Assembly: GCA_963921195.1 (NCBI GenBank)
Contig: OY992536.1
Span: forward strand, 98,109,550 to 98,173,549
Direction of reading: 5' to 3'
Origin: Pegoplata infirma
Taxonomy: Eukaryota; Arthropoda; Insecta; Diptera; Anthomyiidae
DNA length: 64,000 nucleotides
The notes under the pieces are model-generated. The model searched no databases, was not told the DNA's origin, and saw only the letters and a list, made by a program, of their open reading frames with translations. Below, one piece after another: positions 45,007 to 55,046 of this stretch. Both the position numbers and the translations under genes were made by a program. Numbering within the stretch: the first letter of the stretch is position 1; each line of letters starts with the position of its first letter.

Positions 45007-46110
45007 GCATGCCATAAGGAAAAATATTTTTTTATGGAAAAATTGTATCAGAACCTAAGAAAGAAACATTTTCAGAGTCGAAAAATAGTTACATTATATT
45101 GAATTTAAGACTTTTTCTTGTGTAAAGATGTAAGTGGGGTATTATTATTTTTTTTTTAATTTACGTGAGTCCGACATGTCAACTAATACAATAAAAAATG
45201 TCATTTAAAGTTGGTTCTGGCGCACTGGTTTGGTGTTCGCAGTAACTCTTGACCTTCATTACCATGCATTAACCATATGTAAAAGTTACATAACCCAAAA
45301 AAATATTACGCAATGTTTGTCCATCAATGAATAGAAAATGATAATTGTTTACTGAATGATATAAATATCAAGGATAAGAAACAGTTGAACATATTTTTCC
45401 CGAGAACACCCACATTACGTTTAGATCATTTGTGTTTTTACACATGCGTCGTGTGACAAAAGTGTGCAAAATATTTTGAGAAATATTACATATTATTGCG
45501 TAAAACTAAACACAAGGTTAATTTCTATTAACAACAGGATAAAAAATAAAGGACATATACAATGGTGTGAAATTTATTTTTCTAAAAGTAAGTAGCCTTT
45601 ATTTAAATATCCCAGCAAACAAAAAATATCATCATATAAACGAAATTTTAATTTATATACATTTGAGCGGAATTGTTTTGTTTGGCAGAAAAGTTTTTCT
45701 TTCGATTTTGAATGTCCCTGCAAACCTTTGTTCTACTGTGGCACAAATTTGAGGCCAATCGGACGGGTTTGTCCGATTGGCCGGCGATAAAAGTTTTGAA
45801 TTTTTGAAAGTTAAAAAAAAATTTGAATCTTGCGATGATGCATTGAATACGAATGTCAAACAAGTTTTAAAATCGGGCAAATGGTTTTCGAGATATAGCT
45901 ATGTGCAAAAAATGGCGTTTTCCCCCTACGTTTCAGATTTTTTTTAAGAAGTCTTTAATTTTTATATTTCCTTTTCATAGAGCTAAAGACAACCTTTCAT
46001 TTGAACTTAATTTAAGCCAAATCCGATCATTTTACAGACGGACATGTTTTAGAATCGATCACTGAACAATAACACTGTGCAACACGATTTTTGATGGAAC
46101 CAAAAAAAAA
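45007..46110. other. Mostly unassigned; a family Q segment near 45730-46070
   Basis: 45007-45720 shows nothing recognisable. 45730-46070 contains the family Q wording (GCACAAATTTGAGGCCAATC, GCCAAATCCGATCATTTTAC). At 46067-46085, TAACACTGTGCAACACGATT resembles a single end of the CACTGTGCTACA element family, with no partner seen. Confidence 0.4.
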
Positions 46111-46840
46111 AAAACAAGTATGTAAGAAAGTTATAGTCGGTCAAGACCGATCATATGATACCCTACACCAGTTTTTTCCGGAAAATGGGTCCCAAGTCCA
46201 AACGTGGACTGATTGAATCTATCTTTTCTAAGATCTTTATTTAGTGCAAAAAACACACACAGATCAAATTTTAGTGGAATTGGTTTATTTTTTGTTGCCA
46301 ATAGACCGATTTAACTGAATATCGGTCGAAATTTTTATATTGGGGACAAAGTCCATGTGATTAGGTTATTAAACTACACGTTTAACACCTAAAAATAAAA
46401 GTTTTATCAAATATTTCCATTTTTATGAATTTTGAGGGAATTATTTGAATATCGGGAGGGGACTACGAGACCTGATTTCTTTAAAATATGGAATGACGAT
46501 TCGTGCATACAAAAATTGATTACCTGTTAAATTTCAAAGCGCTTTCTATTATAATACGGTTATTAGAGTCATTTAAGCCTAATCCAAAGATGTTGTTTGT
46601 ATGGGGTCTAGGTCTTAACATGGACCGATTTTTTACAATTTCAATAGGCTTCGTCCTTGGGCCAAAAGATGCTTCAATTTCAAATTTCAAGTCAATTGAT
46701 TGAAAAATGCTAAATCGACTCAAAAAGTAATTCTGAGTCGATCGGAATACTTGAAGGTATGTCTAGGACCAATATTTCGGATAGTTACAAAAATCAGCAC
46801 AAACTCATTATACCCTGTACCACAGAGTGGTGTAGGGTAT
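46111..46840 (+). mobile_element. ACAAGTA element (DINE/Helentron-like), copy B
   Basis: Starts ACAAGTATGTAAGAAAGTTA with CAAGACCGATC and ATACCCTACAC, and ends ATACCCTGTACCACAGAGTG, GTGTAGGGTAT. Same length class and internal order as copy A (CCCAAGTCCAAACGTGGACT, TTTTAGTGGAATTGG, AGACCGATTTAACTGAATAT), but with small indels. Non-coding. Confidence 0.7.
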
Positions 46841-46944
46841 AATGAAAGTATACCAACAGTAGACAAAAAACCCCGAAGGGTTTTGAAAACTTAGCCCGAG
46901 TTATTTTTTATGGCCCACTGAAGTTTTTTGGATTTTTTTTAGAC

Positions 46945-48077
46945 TTAATAAGTCAAAAAAAGTATTAAATCTAATTCTGAGGTAAAAACTGTTAAGAGAT
47001 GTCTTCACTGAAAGTTAATGATTAATTCTTAGAACACATTAACCCTCTATTTCCCATTTTTAGGGGTCATTTTATCCTTTTTGCCAATATACTCATAGAA
47101 CACCACCAAAAAGTTCGTTTAAAGGGTTAAAATGTTCTAGAAAAATGTTCTACATAAAATTTCACTAGGGGTTGTCAAAGATCAAAAGTTCGAGCAAAAA
47201 GCACAAAATGCTTAAAAAAGTAAAATTGTAAATAACCACATACTGGTAAATTGTTTTTCAACAAATTCGTGTGAAATAAGTCGAAAAATGTTATAAATCT
47301 GCTTCTGAGCTAATCATCACTGAAATTTGACGACGGTTCTTTTCTTAGAAAATGTTAACCCTATATCTCCCAGTTTTAGGGGTTATTTTTGACCTTTTTT
47401 CAAATACCCTCAAAGAACACCACTAAAAAGTGCCCTTAAAGGGTTAAAGTGTTATTCAAACATTTCCTGCTTCAAATTTCACTGGGGGTTGTCAAAGGCC
47501 AAAAGTTCGTGTGAAAAGTGCAGAATGCTTATAAAAGCAAAAATGTTAAATACCTTTTTGAAACAAAATTTTACAAATTATGATAATTTTAAATTTTCAT
47601 TTTTTAAACATTTTGCTAATATCGTACGAACTTTTTCCCTTTGACAACCTCTAGTAAAATTTGACTCAGAAAGTATTCACAGAGCATTTTAAACCTTTAA
47701 ACGCACGCCTTAGTCGTGTTCTATGTGGTTTTTTGAAAATAGGACAAAAATTACCCAAAAAAAAATTCGAGATAGAGGGTTAATGAGTTCTAAGAAAAGC
47801 ACCACCATCAGATTTCGCTGAAGACATCTTTTCTTTAGAATTAGATTAAATACCTTTTTTGGACTTATTCCTTACGCCTAGAACATTTTAACCCTTAAAA
47901 CGCACGTTTTAGAGGTATTCTATGAGTATATTTGAATAAAGAACCAAAATGACCCCTAAAAATGGGAAACAGATGGTTAATGTGTTCTAAGAAAAGAACC
48001 GTCATTAAAATTCAAGGAAGAAATCTTTTAACATTATTTACCTCAGAATTAGATTTAATACTTTTTTGACTAATTCA
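46945..48077. mobile_element. Foldback element, about 1.1 kb, with internal direct repeats
   Basis: Left AGTATTAAATCTAATTCTGA and right TCAGAATTAGATTTAATACT begin long inverted arms. The left arm itself carries two direct copies (about 47036-47240 and 47348-47553) of a block with AACCCT(C/A)TAT, TTTTAGGGGT, AAGGGTTAAA, and CACTAGGGGTTGTCAAAG or CACTGGGGGTTGTCAAAG. Inverted versions follow in the right arm. Half an arm also occurs at 7.1-7.26 kb. It ends 10 bp before the next GTCY element. Confidence 0.7.
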
Positions 48078-48087
48078 AAACGCATTT

Positions 48088-48650
48088 AAAACAAGTAAAA
48101 AAGTGAAATTCGTCCTTGCCGAATGTAGTGATACCCTCCACATTTTCAAAAAGATTAATGCAAAAAACTTTATTTAAAAGGAAATAACATAAAAAAAAAA
48201 AAAAAATTTTGAAAAAATTTTTTTTTTCCTTTTTTTTGACAAAAAATATGTTCGTACTTGTTTAATAACCATTTGGTGTTCAATTATGTTCACATATGTC
48301 AGCCAGAAGCCGAATTATAGCATTTTGTATTTTTAGGTTATCTTGAATGTATGAAATTACATTTTCGTTCATAACTTTTTAACCGCTGAACCGATATCGC
48401 TCAAATGCAATACCAAACTTCTTGGGAGAACTTCCAATAAATATGTTAAGTTTCAGTCATCTCTGTGCAATATTTTGTCCGTGAGAGCATTTTCCACAGA
48501 CAGACAGACAGACAGACGGACAGACGGACATCGCTAGAATGTCTTAAAATCGATCGGGCATCATGAATATATATCCTGGGCCGATATTTCGATGCGTTAC
48601 ACACGGAATGACAAATTGAGTATACCCCATACTGTGGTTGAAGGGTATAA
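48088..48650 (+). mobile_element. GTCY element (DINE-1/Helentron-like), plus
   Basis: Starts ACAAGTAAAAAAGTGAAATT with GCCGAATGTAGTGATACCC and continues with AATACCAAACTTCTTGGGAG and ACAGACAGACAGACAGACGG. It ends GAGTATACCCCATACTGTGG, AAGGGTATAA. Plus-strand counterpart of 26882-27398 and 34011-34828. Non-coding. Confidence 0.7.
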
Positions 48651-48823
48651 AAAAGTTTCAACATTTTTTTCTTGGTCACTTCATAGAGCTTAGGACAATC
48701 TTTCATTTGAAGGGCTTATTGTAGAAACTCGATAAGCAACATTTCATTTTATGGTGGTTTTTGCCTTAAATCTTTTGAAATAATCTAGAAAATGGAAATT
48801 TTGAAGAACTTCATTCTCAAGGT

Positions 48824-50576
48824 CAGAGGCGTATCCAGGATTTTTCTCGATCTTTTCCTTGAACTCAATGTAACATAATCAGATTCTTCATTTGCTTGTA
48901 AGTTTAAAACTGTAGGGGGGAAAAATTAAAATTTTTTTTATATTTTAAAATTTTTTGAGAGACTTAATTAAGCCTTTTTTTAAAGTGTGAATTGTATCAG
49001 ATGCTGATACGTTTTTACAAAGAAGATTTTCAGAAGCTGAATTTTTTTTTTCAAAGAAAAATCTAAGGTTCTATGACAATTTCCAGTTAAGACAGTTTTT
49101 GTTATAGAAAAAGTCAAAGACTCTTAATCATATTTCCAATGGAAAACGTTTCTCGGAAAAAGTCACTAGAAAATGATTCTATAAACATATTAATAAAAAT
49201 AAATACATAAAATTCAAAAAAAAAGACTCCGATTGTAAGACATTTTCCTGAGATATTTCTAGTCTAGCACATTTTCTCAGATTCTGAAACATTATACACA
49301 AAAAGTTTCAGATTCTGAGAAAATCTTAGCTTTTTCTGTAAGAAAATTGATTCAAATTCTGAGATCTTTTTAAAAAGAAAACAGTTTAAAAAAAGTCTTA
49401 GATTTGGATTCTCAGAAAATTTTCCTATAGAACAAGTCTAAGATTCTTAGACATTTTTTCTATAGACAAAGTCTCAGATTCATAGACATTTTTCCAATAG
49501 AAAAAGTTTCTAATTCTGACATTTTTCCTATAGGAAGTCTCAGATTCTTATAGAAAAAGACTTAGATTCTTCGACACATTTTCTATAGAAAAAGTCTCAG
49601 ATTCTTCGACATTTTTCCTACAGAAAATGTCTCAGATTCTCAGAAATAACTTCTACAGAAAATTTCGTAGATTCTGAGACATTTTTACTATCGATAAAGT
49701 CTCAGATGCTTAAAAACTTTTCCTATAGAACAAGTCTCAGATTCTGCGATATTTTGCCTATATGAAACTGTCAGATTCTAAAACATTTTTCACATAGAAA
49801 AAGCTTCAGTTTCTGAGACATTTTTCCTTAAGAAAAAGTCTCAGATTCTGAAATATTCTATTCATAGAAAAATCCTCAGATTCTGAGACATTATTCTTAT
49901 AGAAAAATATATTTTTACAATAGAAAAAGTCTCAGATTTTGAACATTTTTCTACACAAAAAGTCTGAGCTTGTGTCTAAGATATTTTTCCTATAAACAAA
50001 ATCTTAGATTTTGAAATAATTTTCCTTAAGAAAAATTCGTTCATTCTGAGACATTTTTTGTAAAAAAGTCTAAGATTCTGAGACATTTTCCTTGATTGTA
50101 AGAAAAATTCTCAGATTCAGAGACATTATTCCTATAAAAAGTTCTCAGACACTAAAACATTTTTCATATAGAAAAGCCTCAGATTCTAAGACTTTTTTAT
50201 AGAAAAAATCTCATATTTTGAGGCATTTTTCAGATTCAGAGACATTATTCCTATTCTGAAACATTTTTCATATAGAAAAGCCTCAGATGCTTAGAATTAT
50301 AGAGAAAGTCTCAGATTCTGAGACATTTTTCTATAGAAAGAGTCTTAGATTCTGAGAAAAAGGCTAATATTTTAAGACATTATTCCTACAGAAAAAGACT
50401 TAGATTCTCAGAAATTTTTCTTATAGAAATTTTTAAATTCTGAGACATTTTTTTTAGAAAAGTGTAAGATTCTGAGACATTTTTTTTAAGAAATAGTCTT
50501 GTTCTGATACATTTTTCTAAAAGACAAAGTTGCCGGGTCGCCAAGTCCCCGCCCCCCCCCCCTTTATACGCCACTG
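48824..50576. mobile_element. hAT element filled with S1 satellite, 1753 bp
   Basis: Left end CAGAGGCGTATCCAGGATTT, right end TATACGCCACTG. The CAGTGGCGTA-type terminus is characteristic of animal hAT elements. Perfect 8-bp TSD CTCAAGGT at 48816-48823 and 50577-50584. Nearly the whole interior, about 49000-50520, consists of degenerate S1 units (TCTCAGATTCTGAGACATTT, TTCCTATAGAAAAAGTCTCA). A C-run of about 11 bases sits near 50551-50562. No transposase. Confidence 0.9.
49000..50520. repeat. Satellite S1, array c (inside the hAT element)
   Basis: About 35-bp units with CCTATAG predominating, as in array b, but an extra feature is AAAAAGTCTCAGATTC (GTCTCAG) in place of AAATTCTCAGATTC in many units. 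More divergent than arrays a and b. Confidence 0.85.
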
Positions 50577-50584
50577 CTCAAGGT

Positions 50585-51460
50585 ACTTGTACAAGGGGTT
50601 AAAGCAAAACTTCTGCCAAAAATCTTTCAATGGAACATCAGTAGAGGGCGAAAAACACGAAAAAAATAAAATGTTGCTTATCAAGTCTTTGCAGTAAGCC
50701 CTTCATTTAAAATGTATTTGAGCCTAAACTAATTATTTTATTTTTGAATTTTTGTAAAATTTCCACCAAAAATTAAAAAAAAATATCTTGCGATTATTTT
50801 TATTTATTTTGGCAAGCTGGATACGAATTTCAAAAATTTCTGAAATCGGTTGAGCGGGTTTCGAGATGTTGCCATTTGAAATAACCGAAAACCGACAGAA
50901 ATGTCGGTTTTTCCAACGTTTAAGAAATTAAAAAAAAATTTAAATTTTTTTCTATTAGCTATTTCATGGAGATAAAGGCAGATTTTCAATTAAACTTAAT
51001 TTGAGCCGAATCAAACTATTTTACCCCATGGGTTCATTCGATCAAGGTTTAGAGTTTTGGTAAAAATTTCAAAGAAAACAACTTTCATGAAAGGGCGCTT
51101 CGTGCTAATATATTCGGATTTAACTCAAATGAATTTTAAATGAACGCTGTTCTCAAGATCTATAAAATGTTCAAGGGAAAGAAACTTTGATATTTTTTTA
51201 AAAAAAATCTTGAATGTAGGAAAATCCGCCATTTTTCGCAAATTTTAAATATCGATAGCTCGAAAACGCTCGACCGATTTTAATTTTTTTTAAATTCGTG
51301 TTCAGCGCATCAAAATTAATAAATATAATGTGTAACAAGACATATTTTTTTTTTTTTTTTAATTTTCAAAAATCAAAAGCTTTGTTAGCCATGGGTTTAT
51401 TTAATCCGATTGGCCTCAAATTTGTACCAGATAACTTTTAGGTCTAGTAAAATAACAATT
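50585..51460. repeat. Family Q repeat, second region
   Basis: Contains TTTGAGCC(T/G)AA, TCGATCAAGGTTTAG, GGAAAATCCGCCATTTTTCG, TATCGATAGCTCGAAAACGC and TTTAATCCGATTGGCCTCAA, in the order seen at 43.6-44.4 kb. The last block is shared with the hAT element at 8.2-9.3 kb. Confidence 0.5.
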
Positions 51461-52310
51461 TGCGCGGACACTTAAGAAAATCAAAATTTAATACATATTT
51501 TTAAAAAAGTCTGAGGTCCTTATTTCTTAGCCCGGCTTGATAATCTTAGTAGAAATTTTGTATTAATATTTAACCTCTAGGTTAGAGATAGGTTGCTCTA
51601 TCAGATTTTCAAAATTTTATTACGTTTTCATTTAAAGGGCCTTTAGTCAATTTCTTCTATATCTTTTGACCCACTCACATAATTCTTTAAACACTCTCTA
51701 TGGGTAATATTCAATATTTACATTCATCTAACACTTGAACATACTCTTTTATTACATTTTCCTAAGAAATCTCATAATTTTTATGATGTTCACATACAAA
51801 AAATATCGTCTCGATATATTCACTATTCAGCAGGAATTCTTCATTGAAATACAAATAGAAAAATATTCAAATACCAATTTTATGACTTCACTGGCTTTTG
51901 GCTGCTGCTTCTGCTATGTGTGTGTCTGAGAGAGTGTTTGTTTGATGTCGTAGATGTCATAAAATCATTGTTATATGATGATTTATGACTAGGAGGTCTC
52001 TAAGAAACAAGCCAAAAGGTACATGGTAAATTTTACTACATGATAAATTTTTGAATTTAATACAGCTAGTTTATAATAATATAAACTCGATGTACAATTT
52101 ACTAAAAGTTCAAAGACATTTTGAACGCATATTAACATTTTGAAGACATCTTATAAGTGTGGTATTTTAAGATCAGACTCTTAAGGACTGATTTTAAGGC
52201 AATGACGGGTAACTAAAACATTGTCTGTATTAAAGTTTTTATTTTAAAAAATAAAAAGTGTAAAAAGTTTTTTATTAAAAAATGTTTCTGTCAGGAAAAT
52301 AATATTTTCA
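51461..52310. other. A/T-rich DNA, no feature recognised
   Basis: No coding motif, RNA gene or bounded repeat is seen. Confidence 0.5.
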
Positions 52311-52319
52311 AAAAAATTT

Positions 52320-52645
52320 ATATCAAAAATGTCTTAGAATTTGAAAATTTTCTATAAGAAAAATATTTCAGAATCCGAAATATTTTTGGTAGAAATAATA
52401 TCTTTGAGTCTTAGAATATTTCTACAGAATCTGAGACGTTTTCGAATTTCTTTAAGAAAAATATCGCAGAATTTGCAGATTTTTTTTCGAATTTCTTTAA
52501 GAAAAATATCTCAGAATTTGGAATTTCTGTAATGGCAAAATGTCTTTAAATCAAAAAATAATTCTGTAGTAAATTCTTTCAGTATCTACGAGATTTTTTT
52601 TTAAGTGGAAGAAAGACTTAGAATCTGAGATTTTCTATAGAATTT
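52320..52645. repeat. Highly degenerate S1-like stretch
   Basis: Words such as AAATGTCTTAGAATTTGAAA, AATATCTCAGAATTTG and GAATCTGAGATTTTCTATAG keep the S1 order but no exact period. Also contains a local duplication of CGAATTTCTTTAAGAAAAAT at about 52441-52510. Confidence 0.6.
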
Positions 52646-52769
52646 TTTTTGCCCCTGGACCAACTCATATTGCCCACTTCCAAACTTAAACAGCCAATGA
52701 GCAGAAAATAAATTCTAGCAAAGCTTTAAAAGTGCTTTTCTTTTACTTTGGCCTCTATCGTGTCTTTGA

Positions 52770-53230
52770 TAGGCGGCCGGATATGTGGAAGGACGGCCGG
52801 AAAGACGGATATCGCTACATTGTTTTAGAATCGATAACTGATCCATAATATGATCCGATGTTTTAATTCGATACACATGAAATGACAATGTGAGTATACC
52901 ACTATACTGTGGTCGGAGGTAGAGATGGGCTCGTGAGTGATTTTTGGTTCACACTTACTAACGCTCACGATAGGAATTTTTGAATCACAAACACTCACCC
53001 ACGAGCATAATTTTTTTACTTACACTCACTCACAATCACATGAGTAAATTCAATACAATTCACAATCGACTCACGCACACTCACTCAAGCAATTTTTTCC
53101 CCACTCACACTCACTAACAAGCACGTGAGTAATATTAAATTGAGTCAGACTCACGGATGATCACGCGTGAATCACGTAAATCACGCTTTAATCTGCTCAT
53201 GTGCATATTTCTAGTCGGAGGGTATAAAAA
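52770..53230 (+). mobile_element. GTCY element remnant, split by a hAT MITE
   Basis: GGACGGCCGGAAAGACGGATATCGC, then TAGAATCGATAACTGATCC, AAATGACAATGTGAGTATACC and the 3' hairpin sequence ACTGTGGTCGGAG. After the MITE (52920-53213) the element resumes with GGGTATAAAAAT. The order matches 48480-48650, with the 5' half missing. Confidence 0.6.
52920..53213. mobile_element. hAT MITE rich in CACTCAC/GTGAGT, 294 bp
   Basis: Starts TAGAGATGGGCTCGTGAGTG and ends GCATATTTCTA. Perfect 8-bp TSD GTCGGAGG at 52912-52919 and 53214-53221. The interior is a run of CACTCACTCACAATCACATG-like words with several CACGTGAGT motifs. Same family as 41813-42640 and parts of 56.9-58.9 kb. Confidence 0.9.
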
Positions 53231-53380
53231 TAAAATTCGATAGAAAATTCTTTATTTATCGATGTGACGATAACACAAAATTTTCTATAGAAAATTCCAT
53301 AGTTATCGATGTATCGATAACAGAAAATTTTCTATAGCAAATTCTATAGTTATAATTTTCTATAGAAAATTCTATAGTTA
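53222..53380. repeat. Satellite S2, left fragment next to env
   Basis: About three units with TATCGATGT(A/G), CGATAACA, AAATTTTCTATAGAAAATTC and TATAGTTA. The last unit stops at TTCTATAGTTA (about 53380), immediately before env-derived sequence. Confidence 0.8.
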
Positions 53381-53437
53381 GTCCTTTCTGACAGAATCAA
53401 AAGCAACGATCAAAAAGAAGAATACTTACTTAACATC

Positions 53438-54640
53438 ATGCAAAACCAATCATCAGTGCAAGATATGACGTCAGAAATTATTAAGGAACAGAACAAAGCC
53501 GTTTTTAAAAACATGGAAACCATGAGCGGGTCTATTCTCACACTAGAGAAGGCTCTTAACAATTTAAAGGACCGAGAAGAATTACTTGGATCAGTGACAA
53601 ACCTTTTGACATCACTGCAATCCTTTGAAGAAGTACAAAATGGTATAATAGGAACATTGTTCAGCTCAAAGAACAATATCCTAACTGATATCCTTCCAGT
53701 AAAGAAGTTTAAGGAACACATAAATACGATAAAATCCAATTTGAAGACAAATCTGAGGCTTCCGACTGAAAATCCTGTGGAACTGGTCAAGTTATCAGAA
53801 ATAGCGGCGGGAACAACAACCGAGTTTGTCATCTTTAATATACGTATTCCACTGATAAATGTGGAGCTATTTCAAGCATATGAAATATATTCTTATCCAA
53901 CGATACATGACGGATTCTCTGTAAAGGTTAAATCCAGCAGCAAGTATTTCCTGATAGATGAAAGAAAGACCGTTTTCTACAGCTTAGACGATGAAAACTT
54001 CAACCGCTGTCAAAAGATGAATGATATAATTATATGTTCCCAAATCCATCCTCTCTTCAATACACGAGATACAATTAACTGTGAAATCAACATATTCTTG
54101 AAGGCAAAAAAGATACCAGAAGACTGTGAAATAGCAATAAAAAGACTTCACAGTTTCTGGAAACAAACGCATTCGATAAATACTTGGATATTTTCACTAT
54201 ATGAAAAAACAGTAGCGGAAATAAGATGCAACGGGAATATAAACAACGTTGTTCTAGATGGTGCTGGAATTTTAAAACTGCAGCCTAATTGCTATTTTGA
54301 ATCTGCTGAAATTAACTTGTGGGCATACGATTCCTACAGTTCTGATGCCAATTACGTATTTCCAATTATGAACCTGTCAACGTTTATGCCCAACTTAACT
54401 CATATAAAGTTAAATGCTGATATAGTAACGTATAAAATACCCGACATTCCGAAAGCTTCTACGATACTAGGCTTTCCTACGCAACTTGATGTTCATCATC
54501 TGACCCATTATGGAATCAGCCTTACAACAGGTATTACAATACTCATCATAACAGTTCTCATAGTTTGGATTACTAAAAAAATGTTTCGGATGTCATCAAC
54601 CTTTTTGCCTGCTGCCATAGCCCTACCTCGTCTGACTTAA
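53438..54640 (+). CDS. Envelope-like (errantivirus/baculovirus F-type) protein, N-terminally truncated
   Basis: 400-codon open frame, by far the longest in the window, and open upstream to a stop at 53375-53377. Residues about 10-75 look like a helical, coiled-coil-prone region; residues 130-155 carry an IRIPLI / YEIYSYP stretch, then six cysteines at 191, 200, 215, 230, 264 and 285. Sequons lie at Asn3, Asn312 and Asn319, a hydrophobic membrane segment at about 359-378, and a short cytoplasmic tail. This pattern matches the membrane-anchored subunit of insect retrovirus Env and baculovirus F proteins and of the domesticated Drosophila gene Iris. Signal peptide, receptor-side subunit, furin site and fusion peptide are absent: homologous sequence starts at the satellite border. 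No gag or pol is present. ATG 53438 is the first in-frame Met, and translation from it is uncertain. It is either a recent fragment or a retained ORF. Confidence 0.75.
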   Translation: MQNQSSVQDMTSEIIKEQNKAVFKNMETMSGSILTLEKALNNLKDREELLGSVTNLLTSLQSFEEVQNGIIGTLFSSKNNILTDILPVKKFKEHINTIKSNLKTNLRLPTENPVELVKLSEIAAGTTTEFVIFNIRIPLINVELFQAYEIYSYPTIHDGFSVKVKSSSKYFLIDERKTVFYSLDDENFNRCQKMNDIIICSQIHPLFNTRDTINCEINIFLKAKKIPEDCEIAIKRLHSFWKQTHSINTWIFSLYEKTVAEIRCNGNINNVVLDGAGILKLQPNCYFESAEINLWAYDSYSSDANYVFPIMNLSTFMPNLTHIKLNADIVTYKIPDIPKASTILGFPTQLDVHHLTHYGISLTTGITILIITVLIVWITKKMFRMSSTFLPAAIALPRLT

Positions 54641-54710
54641 AATCACATAACTATTAATTTTTTAAATCATTTTTTTTTGTTTTGAAATATTAGAATCTTT
54701 CAAGGCCGGC
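54641..54710 (+). other. Env 3' spacer and possible polypurine tract
   Basis: A short A/T-rich spacer follows the stop codon. CAAGGCCGGC directly precedes AGTATG, the place where a polypurine tract is expected in errantiviruses, though it is not purely purine. Confidence 0.35.
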
Positions 54711-55046
54711 AGTATGTTAAATTATAAATTTAAAAACTCAACATTTGCATGGGTTATTGACCACTAGCCCATATGGCTTTTGGGCATTACTCAGCAATTG
54801 TTGTACCTTAGGTTAATACTCTACTTAAGGCAAATTAACTGCGTAAGCATTAATTTTATTATTTCAGTATAAGGTATTTAATTATTAAAAATAATATATA
54901 GGTCATATAATTTTTTAGCTGTAAGCATTTTTTAGTTTTAATAGTTGTTATAAATAAAGGTAAATATTTAATAACGACAGTTAGTCGAAAAACCTTAATT
55001 AACTCCGTCGTTTGTTTTATTTCCGTGTGTACACCGTAAGTACACA
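54711..55046 (+). repeat. Putative 3' LTR of an errantivirus-like element
   Basis: Begins AGTATGTTAAATT (errantivirus LTRs commonly start AGT). It contains a TATA-like ATAATATATAGG at about 54888 and an AATAAA signal at 54953-54958. It ends near ACCGTAAGTACAC, where S2 satellite resumes. Length about 336 bp. The 5' LTR is not in the window, so this is inferred from position and signals, not from an LTR pair. Confidence 0.5.

Noticed and set aside
53225..53370. S2 fragment as a promoter of env
   Set aside because: It is ordinary satellite with the same unit as the 55-60 kb arrays. TATA words are part of every unit, so no promoter can be claimed from sequence.
53410..53832. 140-codon minus-strand frame opposite the env ORF
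   Set aside because: A shadow of the plus-strand coding region. The plus frame has cysteines, sequons and a membrane anchor; the minus frame has no recognisable feature.
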